A DNA stretch of 64,000 nucleotides from Gammaproteobacteria bacterium. Its GTDB lineage: Bacteria; Pseudomonadota; Gammaproteobacteria; Steroidobacterales; Steroidobacteraceae. Under the pieces are notes generated by a model, which made no database searches, was not told the DNA's origin, and saw only the letters and a program-made list of their open reading frames with translations. Shown here one piece after another: positions 50,767 through 59,563 of this stretch. Location of the stretch: contig JABCZO010000021.1 in NCBI GenBank assembly GCA_013289615.1, positions 1-64,000 of the forward strand. Direction: 5' to 3'. The translations under genes were made by a program, and so were the position numbers. The stretch's first letter is position 1, and each line of letters begins with the position of its first letter.

Positions 50767-52503
50767 TCACTGCACACCTTCTTTGCGGACAAAAGCCTTG
50801 AGAGTCACGTGCGGGCCTCGACCCAAGGGCGAGATGCTGTAGGTTCCGACAGCGGCCGGCACGATGAACGTTTCGGCATAGTGCACGACGAACGGCGGGA
50901 ATTCCTTATCAGGGCTTTCAACTAGGCAGGCCTCCCCGCTAACAAGGTTGAGTACATTGACGGTACTACCCGTGTCATGAGCAACGGCCGCCTCAAACCA
51001 GTGGCGGCGAGTTTCGATGAACTGCAGCGCGTGCAGGCCTGTACGCTCCTCGCGCCAGCCCTTGCCATCGGCAACGGGAGCCACGGCATTGATAAGTTCG
51101 CGCTTTGTCCATTCGGTGTCGCGCTCCCAGGCGATATTGGCGAGGCCGTGATCGATATGGATCGGCCGAGGCTTGCCGTCGAGTCCCAACCGACCCCAGT
51201 CCCAGAGCTTGAAGGTGTAGATGTAGGGCGTGGCGCTGATCTCCAGAACGACGATGCCCGCGCCGGAACAGTGTATTGTGCCGCCTGGAATCAGAAGGTG
51301 ATCGTGAGTCCGGACCGGCCATTGGTTGATATAGGATTCAGCTGGGAACGGCGCACCTCCATAGAGTTGAGCACTCCTAAGATCGGTGACCATGGCTTCT
51401 CTATCGATCCCGGATTTCAAGCCGAGGTACACGGTGGCATCGGGAGCGGCCGCCAGTACATAGTAGCTTTCGTCCTGAGTATAAGTGACGCCAAATTTAT
51501 CGCGCATATAGGCCGTGCGCGGGTGCACTTGTAAAGAGAGATTGCCGCCGCCCATCGTGTCGAGCAGATCGAACCGGATCGGGAATTCTGCCCCGAAGCG
51601 TGCGACGATATCCTCTCCCAACAGGTGTTCGGGCTCGATGAGGACAGCGTCAATAGCCGGGGTTTCGAACACCTGGTCGCCGAAGCCCAAGAGCATGCTG
51701 TTTTCCTCTGGTACGCAGTCGAAACACCATGCGTAATTGGTGGGAGTTTGCGGTAAGCCGAACGTTTGGCGCATCCATTGCCCGCCCCAAGGGCCAGGAT
51801 CGAAGAACGGCCTCACGCGAAATGGTCGACGGGCAACTGTGTTGAGTGCCGCGCGATAGTCGACGCCCGACACCATACGGGGCTGCATGGCTTCGTTGCC
51901 ATCAATCACCCAGTCAATGCGCCGCATCAGCCGCGTCTTTAGTCGGTCGGCAGATCGCCAATCGACGAAGAAGGCGCGTTTGTAAAGGGCGGCCGGGCTG
52001 TCGGGTCGCGCCTGCGTGCCCAAATTGAAGGCCGTTCCTCGACGGAAACGCAATTGCAGTGGCCAACGAGCCATGTTGACATAAATGATCTGGTCAGCGT
52101 CCGGGCAAATAATGGATGCACCTGCCCCAACGACCAGACAGAGGCCTGGCAACGCGGCCCGCGATTGCGCGATGACTAACCGATGCGGGTCGAGAAAGTC
52201 GGCAATTTCCACCCGGTTCAGTTGGCCGAAAACGGGATCGTCTCCCAAATATGGGCCGAGCATGGCGTCGATTGCCTCGGGTGAGCGAAAGAATGTCTCT
52301 ACATCGATGATCCGGTCGGGCCTAAGACCAGCGGTCAGTGCTTCGATGACCTCCGCTTTATCAGCGCCGGGATAGAGTTCCACGGCAATTCGGCCAGTGG
52401 CGCGCCCGGTCAAGGCGGCGCAAATCGCCTCCCAGCCTCGAAAAGCATCCCCCGAGACGAGCGTGATCGGATTGAGGTCGTAGTTTGGACAGCTCACAGA
52501 CAT
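50767..52503 (-). CDS. Class I mannose-6-phosphate isomerase with extra N-terminal domain
   Basis: Predicted to turn mannose 6-phosphate into fructose 6-phosphate. The 578-residue product has two parts. The last 370 residues hold the type I isomerase cupins: FDLLDTMGGGNLSLQVHPRT (zinc-site QVHP), TQDESYYVLAAAPDATVYLG, LIPGGTIHCSGAGIVVLEIS and FKLWDWGRLGLDGKPRPIHI. The first 200 or so (NPITLVSGDAFRGWEAICAA, VEIADFLDPHRLVIAQSRAA, YKRAFFVDWRSADRLKTRLM) look like a degraded nucleoside-kinase-like fold lacking a P-loop. ATG 52503 overlaps the ROK gene by ten bases; a GTG 18 bases upstream is possible. It is last in the glycan operon. Standard ManA has about 390 residues. Confidence 0.82.
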   Translation of the reverse strand: MSVSCPNYDLNPITLVSGDAFRGWEAICAALTGRATGRIAVELYPGADKAEVIEALTAGLRPDRIIDVETFFRSPEAIDAMLGPYLGDDPVFGQLNRVEIADFLDPHRLVIAQSRAALPGLCLVVGAGASIICPDADQIIYVNMARWPLQLRFRRGTAFNLGTQARPDSPAALYKRAFFVDWRSADRLKTRLMRRIDWVIDGNEAMQPRMVSGVDYRAALNTVARRPFRVRPFFDPGPWGGQWMRQTFGLPQTPTNYAWCFDCVPEENSMLLGFGDQVFETPAIDAVLIEPEHLLGEDIVARFGAEFPIRFDLLDTMGGGNLSLQVHPRTAYMRDKFGVTYTQDESYYVLAAAPDATVYLGLKSGIDREAMVTDLRSAQLYGGAPFPAESYINQWPVRTHDHLLIPGGTIHCSGAGIVVLEISATPYIYTFKLWDWGRLGLDGKPRPIHIDHGLANIAWERDTEWTKRELINAVAPVADGKGWREERTGLHALQFIETRRHWFEAAVAHDTGSTVNVLNLVSGEACLVESPDKEFPPFVVHYAETFIVPAAVGTYSISPLGRGPHVTLKAFVRKEGVQ

Positions 52504-53468
52504 TGCTGCAGCAAGGGCCACGCGCCGATGAGCGCCGCGTCGGGGCCCAGTTTCGCCGCGCGGAGTTCCGGTTTACCCCACCAGGTAAAGGCATGACGTT
52601 CGATATAAGAGCTGACGGCGGGAATGATTTGGTCGGCGGAAGCCATTACCCCGCCGCCCAGAACTACTACACTGGGATCATAAGCGTGAATCAGACCCAC
52701 GATGCCCGCACTCCAAACGTTCAGGCAATGATCGCGTACCTTGGTCATGAAGGAGTCGCCGGCGGCGCTGCGCCGGAACACTGTCGCGAAATCAAGTTGC
52801 GACGGCAGCGGGAGGTTGCCTTCGCCATCGGCATGGAGTTCTCGTGCGATGGCATCCAACGCCCAAGTCGAAGCCTCCGCCTCCACGCAGCCGATTGCAC
52901 CGCAGATACATAGACGCCCGTCGAAGCGGGCGGGAATATGACCCCCGAGGCAGCCCGCTTGAACATGTGCACCGCGTAACAGGGCGCCGTGGATCATCAC
53001 GGCAGTCCCCACCCCCGTACCGAGCATCACGATCACCACGTCAGTGCAATTCTGTGCCGCCCCGGCCGCGCACTCGCCCAGCAGTGCCATGCGGGCGTCG
53101 TTCTCCATGATCAAGCGTAGACCGAACCGCTCGTTCGCCCATGCGGCGAGATCGATGTCCGGCGCGTCCTCGAACTTGCCCCGTGGCGTGGATAGCACCT
53201 TGCCGTCGCGCGTCACTATGCCGGGAAACGAAATGGTGATTGCACGACAGTCAGCATTCCGTGCAAAACCTGCGACATGATGTTCGAGTACCTGCAACAG
53301 CGGCGCCAGCCGTGATTTCGGAGAAACGGGATGGTCGAACACGCTCAAGATGCCTTCGTGGCCAATCAGTCCGCACCGCATATGTGAGCCGCCAACATCA
53401 ATGGCTATAGCCCGAGAAGTGATGCAGGACTGTGCCGTGTCGTCAAACCCGCTGGTGATGGGTGTCAC
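52494..53468 (-). CDS. ROK-family sugar kinase
   Basis: Cytoplasmic ATP-dependent kinase of 324 residues. It has the phosphate-1 motif AIAIDVGGSHMRCGLIG (about residues 22-36), the segment ISFPGIVTRDGKVLSTPRGK, the adenosine-contacting VIVMLGTGVGTAVMIHGALL, and the ROK signature with zinc ligands AGCLGGHIPARFDGRLCICG followed by AIGCVEAEAS. The catalytic aspartate is in LIMENDARMALLGE. Its neighbours, an alpha-mannosidase and a mannose-6-phosphate isomerase, make mannose the likeliest substrate (mannokinase), although glucose or N-acetylhexosamine kinases share these motifs. GTG start and stop overlap its neighbours by four and ten bases. Confidence 0.88.
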   Translation of the reverse strand: MTPITSGFDDTAQSCITSRAIAIDVGGSHMRCGLIGHEGILSVFDHPVSPKSRLAPLLQVLEHHVAGFARNADCRAITISFPGIVTRDGKVLSTPRGKFEDAPDIDLAAWANERFGLRLIMENDARMALLGECAAGAAQNCTDVVIVMLGTGVGTAVMIHGALLRGAHVQAGCLGGHIPARFDGRLCICGAIGCVEAEASTWALDAIARELHADGEGNLPLPSQLDFATVFRRSAAGDSFMTKVRDHCLNVWSAGIVGLIHAYDPSVVVLGGGVMASADQIIPAVSSYIERHAFTWWGKPELRAAKLGPDAALIGAWPLLQQCL

Positions 53469-55885
53469 AAATGAGGGTTCGATGGTTCGATGATGCCATG
53501 CCCGGCTTCGCGCCCGTGGGCGGTCACCGGCCAGAACAGTCCCGGCATGCGGAAGGCACGAGCCCGGCGTCCGATCTCCGCCAGATCGGGCCCGATGATG
53601 CCGCTCAGTCCGTAATTAAACACCATGCGGCCGGGCTGGATGCGCGGAAAGTTGGTGTCCCAGTAATTTGATACGGGCCACGCAAGCAACGTCGGGTTCT
53701 TCCCACGCTCCACGCGATCCATCGGTGCCCGGAAATTGAAGCCGCCGATCTGAACCATCGGCGCTTCATCCACAAACAGAGCAACGCCGCCCAGACTATC
53801 CCACATGGCTGCATAGTTTTCGGCAGTCGCCCAGTTGCGGCAGGAACCCGGGAGCTGGTCTTCGTCCAGCTTTATCGAGATACCCGCAGAATCGAAGGCG
53901 GCTTCCCATCCCGCATCGAGCGCGACTGAAAAACCAAAATAGACGCTTTGCGGCGCGGGATCAGGCAGTAGTTCTATCTCGGCGCGCAGACGGATCAGAG
54001 GGTCGTCTGCATCGAGACGCAGGGTCTGCCTTAAGTACAGTACGCCCCGCGCCTGCAATTCTCGGACAAGATGGAAACTGGCGTCATCGACTTTGACGGC
54101 GCAAGTCAGCACCTTCGTCGCACGTTCGTGAACCGGCTGCCAGGGCACCCAGCATGGCCGATCGTATTTCTCCCGTGCCAGGTCGCGCTTGTAGAAGGCC
54201 GAGCGCTCACCATCGACCAAGGCGTCGGGCCGTTCGCGGACGAAGGTGAAAAAGCCGAGGCCCTCGGAAGCCAACAACTCGCGGTTCGTCGTCTTATCAA
54301 GCAGCGAAATTACCCTCCCGGTTGTCGGCTGATACGTCAACCTGTAGTAGCGATTGTCCACCGTGGCCTCATCCGACACCACTTCGGTCAACGTGACGAA
54401 ATTCTGCGTGCGAATATGCGACACGCTGTCTGTCGAGCAATGCACAATCCGGTCGGCATTGGCGCTTTCAGTCCTGAGTGTCCTGGCCGACCGCACGACC
54501 CACGACGAAGGCGCCAGGCTGGCGATGGCTTTTTGCGAAGTCGTCACCGGATCATAGGCAACCCAGGGCCGGTTATCGTAAGAGATGCGGCTGGCCCGAT
54601 AGGTCCTTTCAGCGGCCTGGAACGGAATTGCGAAGGCCCCGTCGCGTGCGGGTAGCGCGATATTGACCGCCGCGTACGACGGATTAACTATCAGTACGCG
54701 CTCACCGCCGCGATCCTCGGTCGGATTGGCTGCGAGATTATCCAGGGCGCTCATCAAGGCGAAGCTGACCAGTTCATACCCCTCATGCGCCAACGCTTGC
54801 TTCAGCAATTCTGTCGTCTGAGCTTGCGGATGCGAGTGGCGCGAATCGTAGTAGCCAAAGGTGTGCTCGTCATAGAGATCGATGGCATCGGCGGCTCGCA
54901 CCAGAGCGCACCGCTCGTTTTCGCTCTTCGCCATGCGCGCCGCCGCCTGCAGCAATGGTTTTGCGCGGCGGCTCAGTCCGGTGGCAATCGGCGCGCTCGC
55001 GCAGCCGAAGCTCCAGAAATCGGTCCAGTCACCGCGCAGTACCGGCAAGTCGCGATCGTCGATCTGTGCTGCCCGCTGGCGGACCTCACCGAGCGTACTG
55101 TAACGGATCGATGGACGGGCCTGCTCGCGGTTCCAACGTTCGATCAGGCCCGGCATGACTGGATTGGGCGGCGCGTTGTCCCACATGATCGGTGAACAAG
55201 TCGAGCTCAGGACGATGAAATCGTGCGGATAGGCCTGGCTTTGCAGAAAGGCTTCGTATTCAGTCCAACCCTCCTTCATGCGCGCGACGGAGTCGTCCCA
55301 GGCGTACAAAAGCTGATCGAACATCGTGTAATGATTGCCGTTCAGCACGCGCAGATACCGCCCTGACGGCGCTTCCCAGAGGAAGAGACCCGGACGCGGC
55401 TTGGCGGCCCGCCCCAAGTGAATATTCGTTGCCATGACGAAGAAATCGACACCGTGGTCGAGCAGTTCGTCGGCCAGCCGCCACGGAACACCCGTGACAT
55501 CAAACTGGCATGCCACCTGTATCGGCAGACCGCTGACGGCCTCCAGCCTGCGCTTGCCATCGAGCAGACGCCTCAGGCTGGCCGCGTCGGCAAGCGCGGT
55601 CGTATGCCAGCGCAAGGCGGTCAGCCCGATACGGCCGCTTCGACACAGCGCAAAGAACCTGTCGATCAGAGACTGCGGCGACCGGTCGATCCAACGCAGC
55701 ACGGGTTCAGTCGCCTCGCAAGTCCATTTTGGGGCAGCGCCGGCCTCAAAGTCGCTGGCCGTGTCTTCAAGCCAGGTGACGACCTGCGTCAGGTACTCCT
55801 GCTGCAACTCCCAAAGGATGGGTTGCGAATGCGTGTAGCCGACATCCAGATGGCTGTGATGGACAAGGAGAATTTCATCGATCAT
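53465..55885 (-). CDS. GH38-like alpha-mannosidase
   Basis: Glycosidase of 806 residues related to family GH38. The N-terminal metal-site region reads EILLVHHSHLDVGYTHSQPI (H12, D14 of the HxD pair), the predicted nucleophile is D129 in ACQFDVTGVPW, and further barrel segments are YPHDFIVLSSTCSPIMWDN and LRGDWTDFWSFGCASAP. The C-terminal half is beta-rich (YYRLTYQPTTGRVISLLDKT). There is no signal peptide, so it acts in the cytoplasm on imported oligosaccharide. The VGYTHSQ form is that of the DUF5054-type branch, less studied than lysosomal or ChbG-like mannosidases. ATG 55885 is taken; a TTG at 55939 overlapping the upstream gene is possible. Confidence 0.8.
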   Translation of the reverse strand: MIDEILLVHHSHLDVGYTHSQPILWELQQEYLTQVVTWLEDTASDFEAGAAPKWTCEATEPVLRWIDRSPQSLIDRFFALCRSGRIGLTALRWHTTALADAASLRRLLDGKRRLEAVSGLPIQVACQFDVTGVPWRLADELLDHGVDFFVMATNIHLGRAAKPRPGLFLWEAPSGRYLRVLNGNHYTMFDQLLYAWDDSVARMKEGWTEYEAFLQSQAYPHDFIVLSSTCSPIMWDNAPPNPVMPGLIERWNREQARPSIRYSTLGEVRQRAAQIDDRDLPVLRGDWTDFWSFGCASAPIATGLSRRAKPLLQAAARMAKSENERCALVRAADAIDLYDEHTFGYYDSRHSHPQAQTTELLKQALAHEGYELVSFALMSALDNLAANPTEDRGGERVLIVNPSYAAVNIALPARDGAFAIPFQAAERTYRASRISYDNRPWVAYDPVTTSQKAIASLAPSSWVVRSARTLRTESANADRIVHCSTDSVSHIRTQNFVTLTEVVSDEATVDNRYYRLTYQPTTGRVISLLDKTTNRELLASEGLGFFTFVRERPDALVDGERSAFYKRDLAREKYDRPCWVPWQPVHERATKVLTCAVKVDDASFHLVRELQARGVLYLRQTLRLDADDPLIRLRAEIELLPDPAPQSVYFGFSVALDAGWEAAFDSAGISIKLDEDQLPGSCRNWATAENYAAMWDSLGGVALFVDEAPMVQIGGFNFRAPMDRVERGKNPTLLAWPVSNYWDTNFPRIQPGRMVFNYGLSGIIGPDLAEIGRRARAFRMPGLFWPVTAHGREAGHGIIEPSNPHL

Positions 55886-55916
55886 GGGGCAATACGACAC
55901 TGAAGGCGCAGTGGCC

Positions 55917-56651
55917 TCAATTAGACCAGCCACCGTCAATGATGTGGCATTGCCCAGTCACAAAGGCCGATTCGTCCGACGCAAGATACAACGCCAGCGA
56001 CGCAATCTCGGCCGGTCGTCCCAGACGACCCATCGGTTGCCTGGCGGTAAACGCATCCCTGGCACTTGCATAGTCGCCGGTCGCTCTGAGCCGCTCGTGC
56101 AAGGATGGCGTGTCAACCGTACCTGGGCATATCGCATTGCATCTGATTCCTTTTGAGACAAAATCCGCCGCAATCGACTTGGTCAACCCGACGACTGCAG
56201 CCTTCGTTACGCCGTACACGAAGCGATTAGGGACCCCCTTGATCGATCCTGCGACAGAGGACATGTTGATAATCGATCCACCGCCTCGCTGCAGCATTCC
56301 AGGCAGTACGGCGCCGATGAGGCGATACATCGCGGTGATATTCAGGTCCAGCGAAAACTTCCAAGCCGTCTCGTCGCACTCCAGAATTGTGCCGCTGTGG
56401 ACGTAACCCGCGCAGTTGAACAGAACGTCAATCGGTCCGGCCTCCGAAATCACAGCACCAACTTCGATCGGATCTGTGACATCGAGGTGCTGAGTTCGAC
56501 AACCGCGCACGTTCGCGAGCAATCCGGTATTTATGTCGGTTGCCAATACCGTCGCACCTTCAAGGGCGAACAGCTCCGCTGAGGCGAGACCGATTCCCTG
56601 CCCTGCCGCTGTTACAACAGCCGTCTTGCCTACGAGGCGTTTATTTGTCAC
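55917..56651 (-). CDS. 2-Keto-3-deoxy-L-fuconate dehydrogenase (SDR)
   Basis: NAD-dependent classical SDR of 244 residues, predicted to oxidise 2-keto-3-deoxy-L-fuconate in the non-phosphorylating fucose pathway. It has GKTAVVTAAGQGIGLASAEL (TGxxxGIG-type), VLFNCAGYVHSGTILECDE, IINMSSVAGSIKGVPNRFVY, and the active-site YGVTK. The stretch AADFVSKGIRCNAICPGTVD leads to TPSLHERL and a C-terminal HIIDGGWSN. The CAGYVHSGTILEC and GTVDTPSLHER patterns are shared with bacterial KDF dehydrogenase and its animal relative DHRS6, not with generic SDRs. GTG start overlapping the aldo/keto reductase stop by four bases. Confidence 0.87.
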   Translation of the reverse strand: MTNKRLVGKTAVVTAAGQGIGLASAELFALEGATVLATDINTGLLANVRGCRTQHLDVTDPIEVGAVISEAGPIDVLFNCAGYVHSGTILECDETAWKFSLDLNITAMYRLIGAVLPGMLQRGGGSIINMSSVAGSIKGVPNRFVYGVTKAAVVGLTKSIAADFVSKGIRCNAICPGTVDTPSLHERLRATGDYASARDAFTARQPMGRLGRPAEIASLALYLASDESAFVTGQCHIIDGGWSN

Positions 56652-57730
56652 GTCGAGCGTCCCGCAGTACCGCCGTCATGGAGTTCGGCGCGACAATCAT
56701 CCGCGTTAGGCACCGGAATCGGAGCATCGGCGCGCAACAGGTTGTCGTTCTTCAGGTCGTGCCAGAATGCAATGGGAATGTTTCTGCTGAATTGCTTTAG
56801 CGCCCGACTGACGTGGCTTGGGCTACCAAGCCCTGGAATGACACTCGCCACTTGCGGATGAGCCAAGGGAAATTGCAGGGCCGCAGCCGCCAAGGGCACG
56901 TCGTGACGCTCACAATGCGTCTCGAGGCGACGGACGCGATCAACCACGGCTTGCGGCGCTATCTCATAGTCATAGCGCAATACTCCCCCGTGGCGGGTAC
57001 CCGTCGCGAGAATGCCGGAATTATACGGGCCGCCGATCACGATTGATGTACCTGAGCTAACGCACGCAGGCAGTAGAGCGTCCAGCGCGTTTTGCTCTAG
57101 CAAGGTGTAGCGACCCGCGAGCAGGATTACGTCAAGGCGCGCATGTTTCATCGCCTCAAGACAGATTGCGGTCTCATTGACCGCAACACCGAATGCCTGG
57201 ATCGCCCCCTTGGTGCGCAGCTGCTGCAGCGCCTGAAAGCCCCCACCGTCTGTGAGCTGACGAAAGGTAGTCTGGTGTTGGTCGCCATGGGTCAATCGAC
57301 CGATGTCATGGACATACAAGATATCGATCCTTGCTAAGCCGAGCCGTTGCTGGCTCGCGCCCCAAGAGCTCATCACCCCATCGAAGCTATAGTCAAATTC
57401 GGGGGAAAATGGCATCGGCGAACAATAGCCGTGACGCTCACCATAGCCGTGAACAGTCGCATCAGCTTTCAACAGTCGACCTACCTTGCTCGATAGAGCG
57501 ATCCCATCGTGTCCCCGCAACGCATCGCCCAGACGCCGCTCGCTGAGCCCAAATCCATAATAGGGCGCAGTGTCGAAGTAGCCGATTCCCGCTTCCAGGG
57601 CTGCCATCGCTGTTTCTGTGGCATCCCCGTCGCTTACGACGCGATAGAGGTTACCCAGTGGTGCCGCGCCAAAGCCCAACTGGGTAACAGTAAGTGTCGT
57701 CGTCCCAATGCACCGAGTCGGAAGGGTCAC
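56648..57730 (-). CDS. Aldo/keto reductase, L-fucose (D-threo-aldose) 1-dehydrogenase type
   Basis: Oxidises the anomeric carbon of L-fucose to L-fucono-lactone, with NAD(P). The 360-residue TIM-barrel protein has the AKR tetrad: D and Y in AGIGYFDTAPYYGFGLSERR, K in GIALSSKVGRLLK, and H in IDILYVHDIGRL. The start LTVTQLGFGAAPLGNLYRVV and the family-specific VIGGPYNSGILATG, with ASVIPGLGSPSHVSRALKQF, match bacterial D-threo-aldose 1-dehydrogenases. GTG start overlaps the mutarotase stop by four bases and its stop overlaps the SDR start by four. The operon position between mutarotase and KDF dehydrogenase supports fucose as substrate. Confidence 0.88.
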   Translation of the reverse strand: MTLPTRCIGTTTLTVTQLGFGAAPLGNLYRVVSDGDATETAMAALEAGIGYFDTAPYYGFGLSERRLGDALRGHDGIALSSKVGRLLKADATVHGYGERHGYCSPMPFSPEFDYSFDGVMSSWGASQQRLGLARIDILYVHDIGRLTHGDQHQTTFRQLTDGGGFQALQQLRTKGAIQAFGVAVNETAICLEAMKHARLDVILLAGRYTLLEQNALDALLPACVSSGTSIVIGGPYNSGILATGTRHGGVLRYDYEIAPQAVVDRVRRLETHCERHDVPLAAAALQFPLAHPQVASVIPGLGSPSHVSRALKQFSRNIPIAFWHDLKNDNLLRADAPIPVPNADDCRAELHDGGTAGRST

Positions 57731-58086
57731 AACTTCGCTAGTCCCTTATGATCGGATAGTACGAAAATGCGCCGCATCGATGACCACTTGTCCCCGGCAG
57801 CGGCATCCGGCAGGGCTCGCTGGAACGTCGCCATGTAGGCTTCCCACCGAGCAGTCTCGCGCTGAGCGTCCTCGGACGTGTCGCGCCGCGGATAGTCGTC
57901 GGCCGCTTCCATAATCATGAATAGGCGATCGCTTCGCTGCCAAATCTCCAGAGCTTCGACGCCCTGGGCGCGGATATGCTCGATGACTGCAGGCCAGACC
58001 GACCCCGGCTCGTGCATCCGACAATACTCTCGAATGAGCGCCGCATCATTTACCAGGTCCAATGCGAAACACATGCGGCGGCTCAC
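57727..58086 (-). CDS. L-rhamnose/L-fucose mutarotase (RhaM family)
   Basis: A 119-residue ferredoxin-like dimer that interconverts alpha and beta anomers of a 6-deoxy-hexose. It has RMCFALDLVNDAALIREYCR, the catalytic region MHEPGSVWPAVIEHIRAQGV, then ALEIWQRSDRLFMIMEAADD and a C-terminal KWSSMRRIFVL. The fold and motifs are those of RhaM; in this operon, where all other enzymes belong to the fucose route, it most likely works on L-fucose, feeding the dehydrogenase. GTG 58086 has AAGGA six bases upstream; an ATG four codons in is less likely. It is the first gene of the minus-strand glycan operon. Confidence 0.85.
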   Translation of the reverse strand: MSRRMCFALDLVNDAALIREYCRMHEPGSVWPAVIEHIRAQGVEALEIWQRSDRLFMIMEAADDYPRRDTSEDAQRETARWEAYMATFQRALPDAAAGDKWSSMRRIFVLSDHKGLAKL

Positions 58087-58596
58087 GGCGATCCTTCATT
58101 CACGGAGCAGTGGCGCTGCGTTGCCGGCAGCCCCGTGCTCGGCAATTAACCTGCCTGCGACCAGAAAAACCAACCATCGCGCTTCCAAACCGTCGTGCGA
58201 AGCCCCAAATTGCCTCAGCTTGACGTCAGCGTAAGCGTTTCTTGACAGTTTTACTAGTGGAAACACTATGCACCTGTGATATAACGTCGGAGAGCAGCTC
58301 GTGAACAAGTCTTGGTTGCCAAACTTATTGACCATTGAGACGAAGAATATAGATCCGGCGTGCACGCCGAAGAATCGCTGGGCCATAGGGATAATCGTCA
58401 ACGACCGGGCGACGTTCTCTCGGCGGCGGTGTACTCGAGTTCGATGATGGAATCAATTGGCGATGATATGTCATTGAGAGGCCATGACAGTTGGACACCA
58501 AATAGCGATCCACGCCGCTCTTAGGGCGTTATTTCGACGCAAACGCCAGGCGCATGGAGGTTCGTTACCGCGTGCGCCAGGTGATAGGACGTCGTG
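58087..58596. promoter_or_regulatory. Divergent promoter region of the fucose/mannose locus
   Basis: This 510-base gap separates the two divergent fucose transcripts. It is less GC-rich than the genes. TTGACA at 58242-58247 is a good plus-strand -35 element, and a TTTTACTAGTGGAAAC stretch at 58249-58264 follows immediately. It includes TAGTGGAAA, repeated before iclR, whose TGGAAA is the half-site of the known IclR-type consensus. Short open frames on both strands look non-coding. The remaining 300 bases before the lactonase hold no recognisable element. Confidence 0.55.
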
Positions 58597-59448
58597 ATGC
58601 GGGTCGATGCACACCAGCACTATTGGAGTCTGCAGCGGGGCGACTATGCATGGCTCAAGCCGCACGACGCAATCCTGTATCGAGACTTCGGGCCCGAGGA
58701 TCTTGCGGATCAACTAGCGGGCTGCGAAGTAAATGCAACGGTACTGGTCCAGGCAGCCGCCACCGAGGCGGAAACCCGCTTCCTATTCACTCTCGCCAAC
58801 CGTCACTCCTCGATTGCCGGTGTCGTTGGGTGGGTCGATTTTGTGGCGAATGACGTCGCAAGCCGGATTCGGAGGCTCGTCCGGGAGGGTAACGGCAAGC
58901 TCAGGGGATTTCGTCCAATGGTGCAGGATATCGGTGATCCACAATGGTTAGAGCATTCTTCGCTCGACGCGGCCTTCGCCACAATCCTGGAGCACGATCT
59001 GGCGTTCGATGCGCTGGTGACGCCGCGTCACTTACCGGTGCTCGAGCGGCGCCTGCAACGACACCCGACGCTCAGAGCGGTACTTGATCACGCCGGCAAA
59101 CCCGATATTGCAGCCGGAGCTTTTGAATCGTGGGCGCGCCAGATCGAGCAACTTGCTGGTACTACATCCGCATACTGCAAGTTGTCCGGATTGCTCACGC
59201 AGGCGGAACCGGGCGCCGGTACTGCGGAGCTGGACGCCTTCGTGGCGCATATCTTCAAGTGTTTTGGGGTCAACCGTGTCATGTGGGGCAGCGACTGGCC
59301 CGTCGTTACGTTGCGCGTGCCCTATCGACACTGGTTTGAGATGGCGCTTGCCTTGGTGGATCGGCACGCCCCGGGACACGGGGAAGCCGTATTCGCGGGC
59401 AACTCCATTCGCTTCTACCGCCTAGACCTTGGAGGTTACACGAGTTGA
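58597..59448 (+). CDS. L-fuconolactonase (amidohydrolase family)
   Basis: Hydrolyses L-fucono-lactone to L-fuconate. The 283-residue TIM barrel belongs to the amidohydrolase-2 group. It has the metal-site start [18 protein letters not shown], then [66 protein letters not shown] (His), [12 protein letters not shown] and the closing [12 protein letters not shown] (Asp). It follows lactonases described in Xanthomonas and Burkholderia. ATG 58597 has AGGA about seven bases upstream and sits just after an in-frame GTG. It is the first gene of the plus-strand unit, followed by L-fuconate dehydratase. Confidence 0.9.
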   Translation: MRVDAHQHYWSLQRGDYAWLKPHDAILYRDFGPEDLADQLAGCEVNATVLVQAAATEAETRFLFTLANRHSSIAGVVGWVDFVANDVASRIRRLVREGNGKLRGFRPMVQDIGDPQWLEHSSLDAAFATILEHDLAFDALVTPRHLPVLERRLQRHPTLRAVLDHAGKPDIAAGAFESWARQIEQLAGTTSAYCKLSGLLTQAEPGAGTAELDAFVAHIFKCFGVNRVMWGSDWPVVTLRVPYRHWFEMALALVDRHAPGHGEAVFAGNSIRFYRLDLGGYTS

Positions 59449-59563
59449 CGAACGTATCGCGCGGCGCGCCGCACCACTCACTTCAGACAATAGCCAACCG
59501 ATGCGAGCGGCCGGGGTACATCGCAGCAAGCGACGTGCCTCCCGGCAACAGGGGCGAAATCGC

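Noticed and set aside
58096..58401. 101-codon minus-strand frame in the divergent fucose promoter
   Set aside because: No domain or ribosome site, and it overlaps the promoter elements.
59429..59563. Earlier start for L-fuconate dehydratase
   Set aside because: The 45 extra residues are Arg-rich without similarity, and GTG 59564 has a ribosome site and matches the family N terminus.
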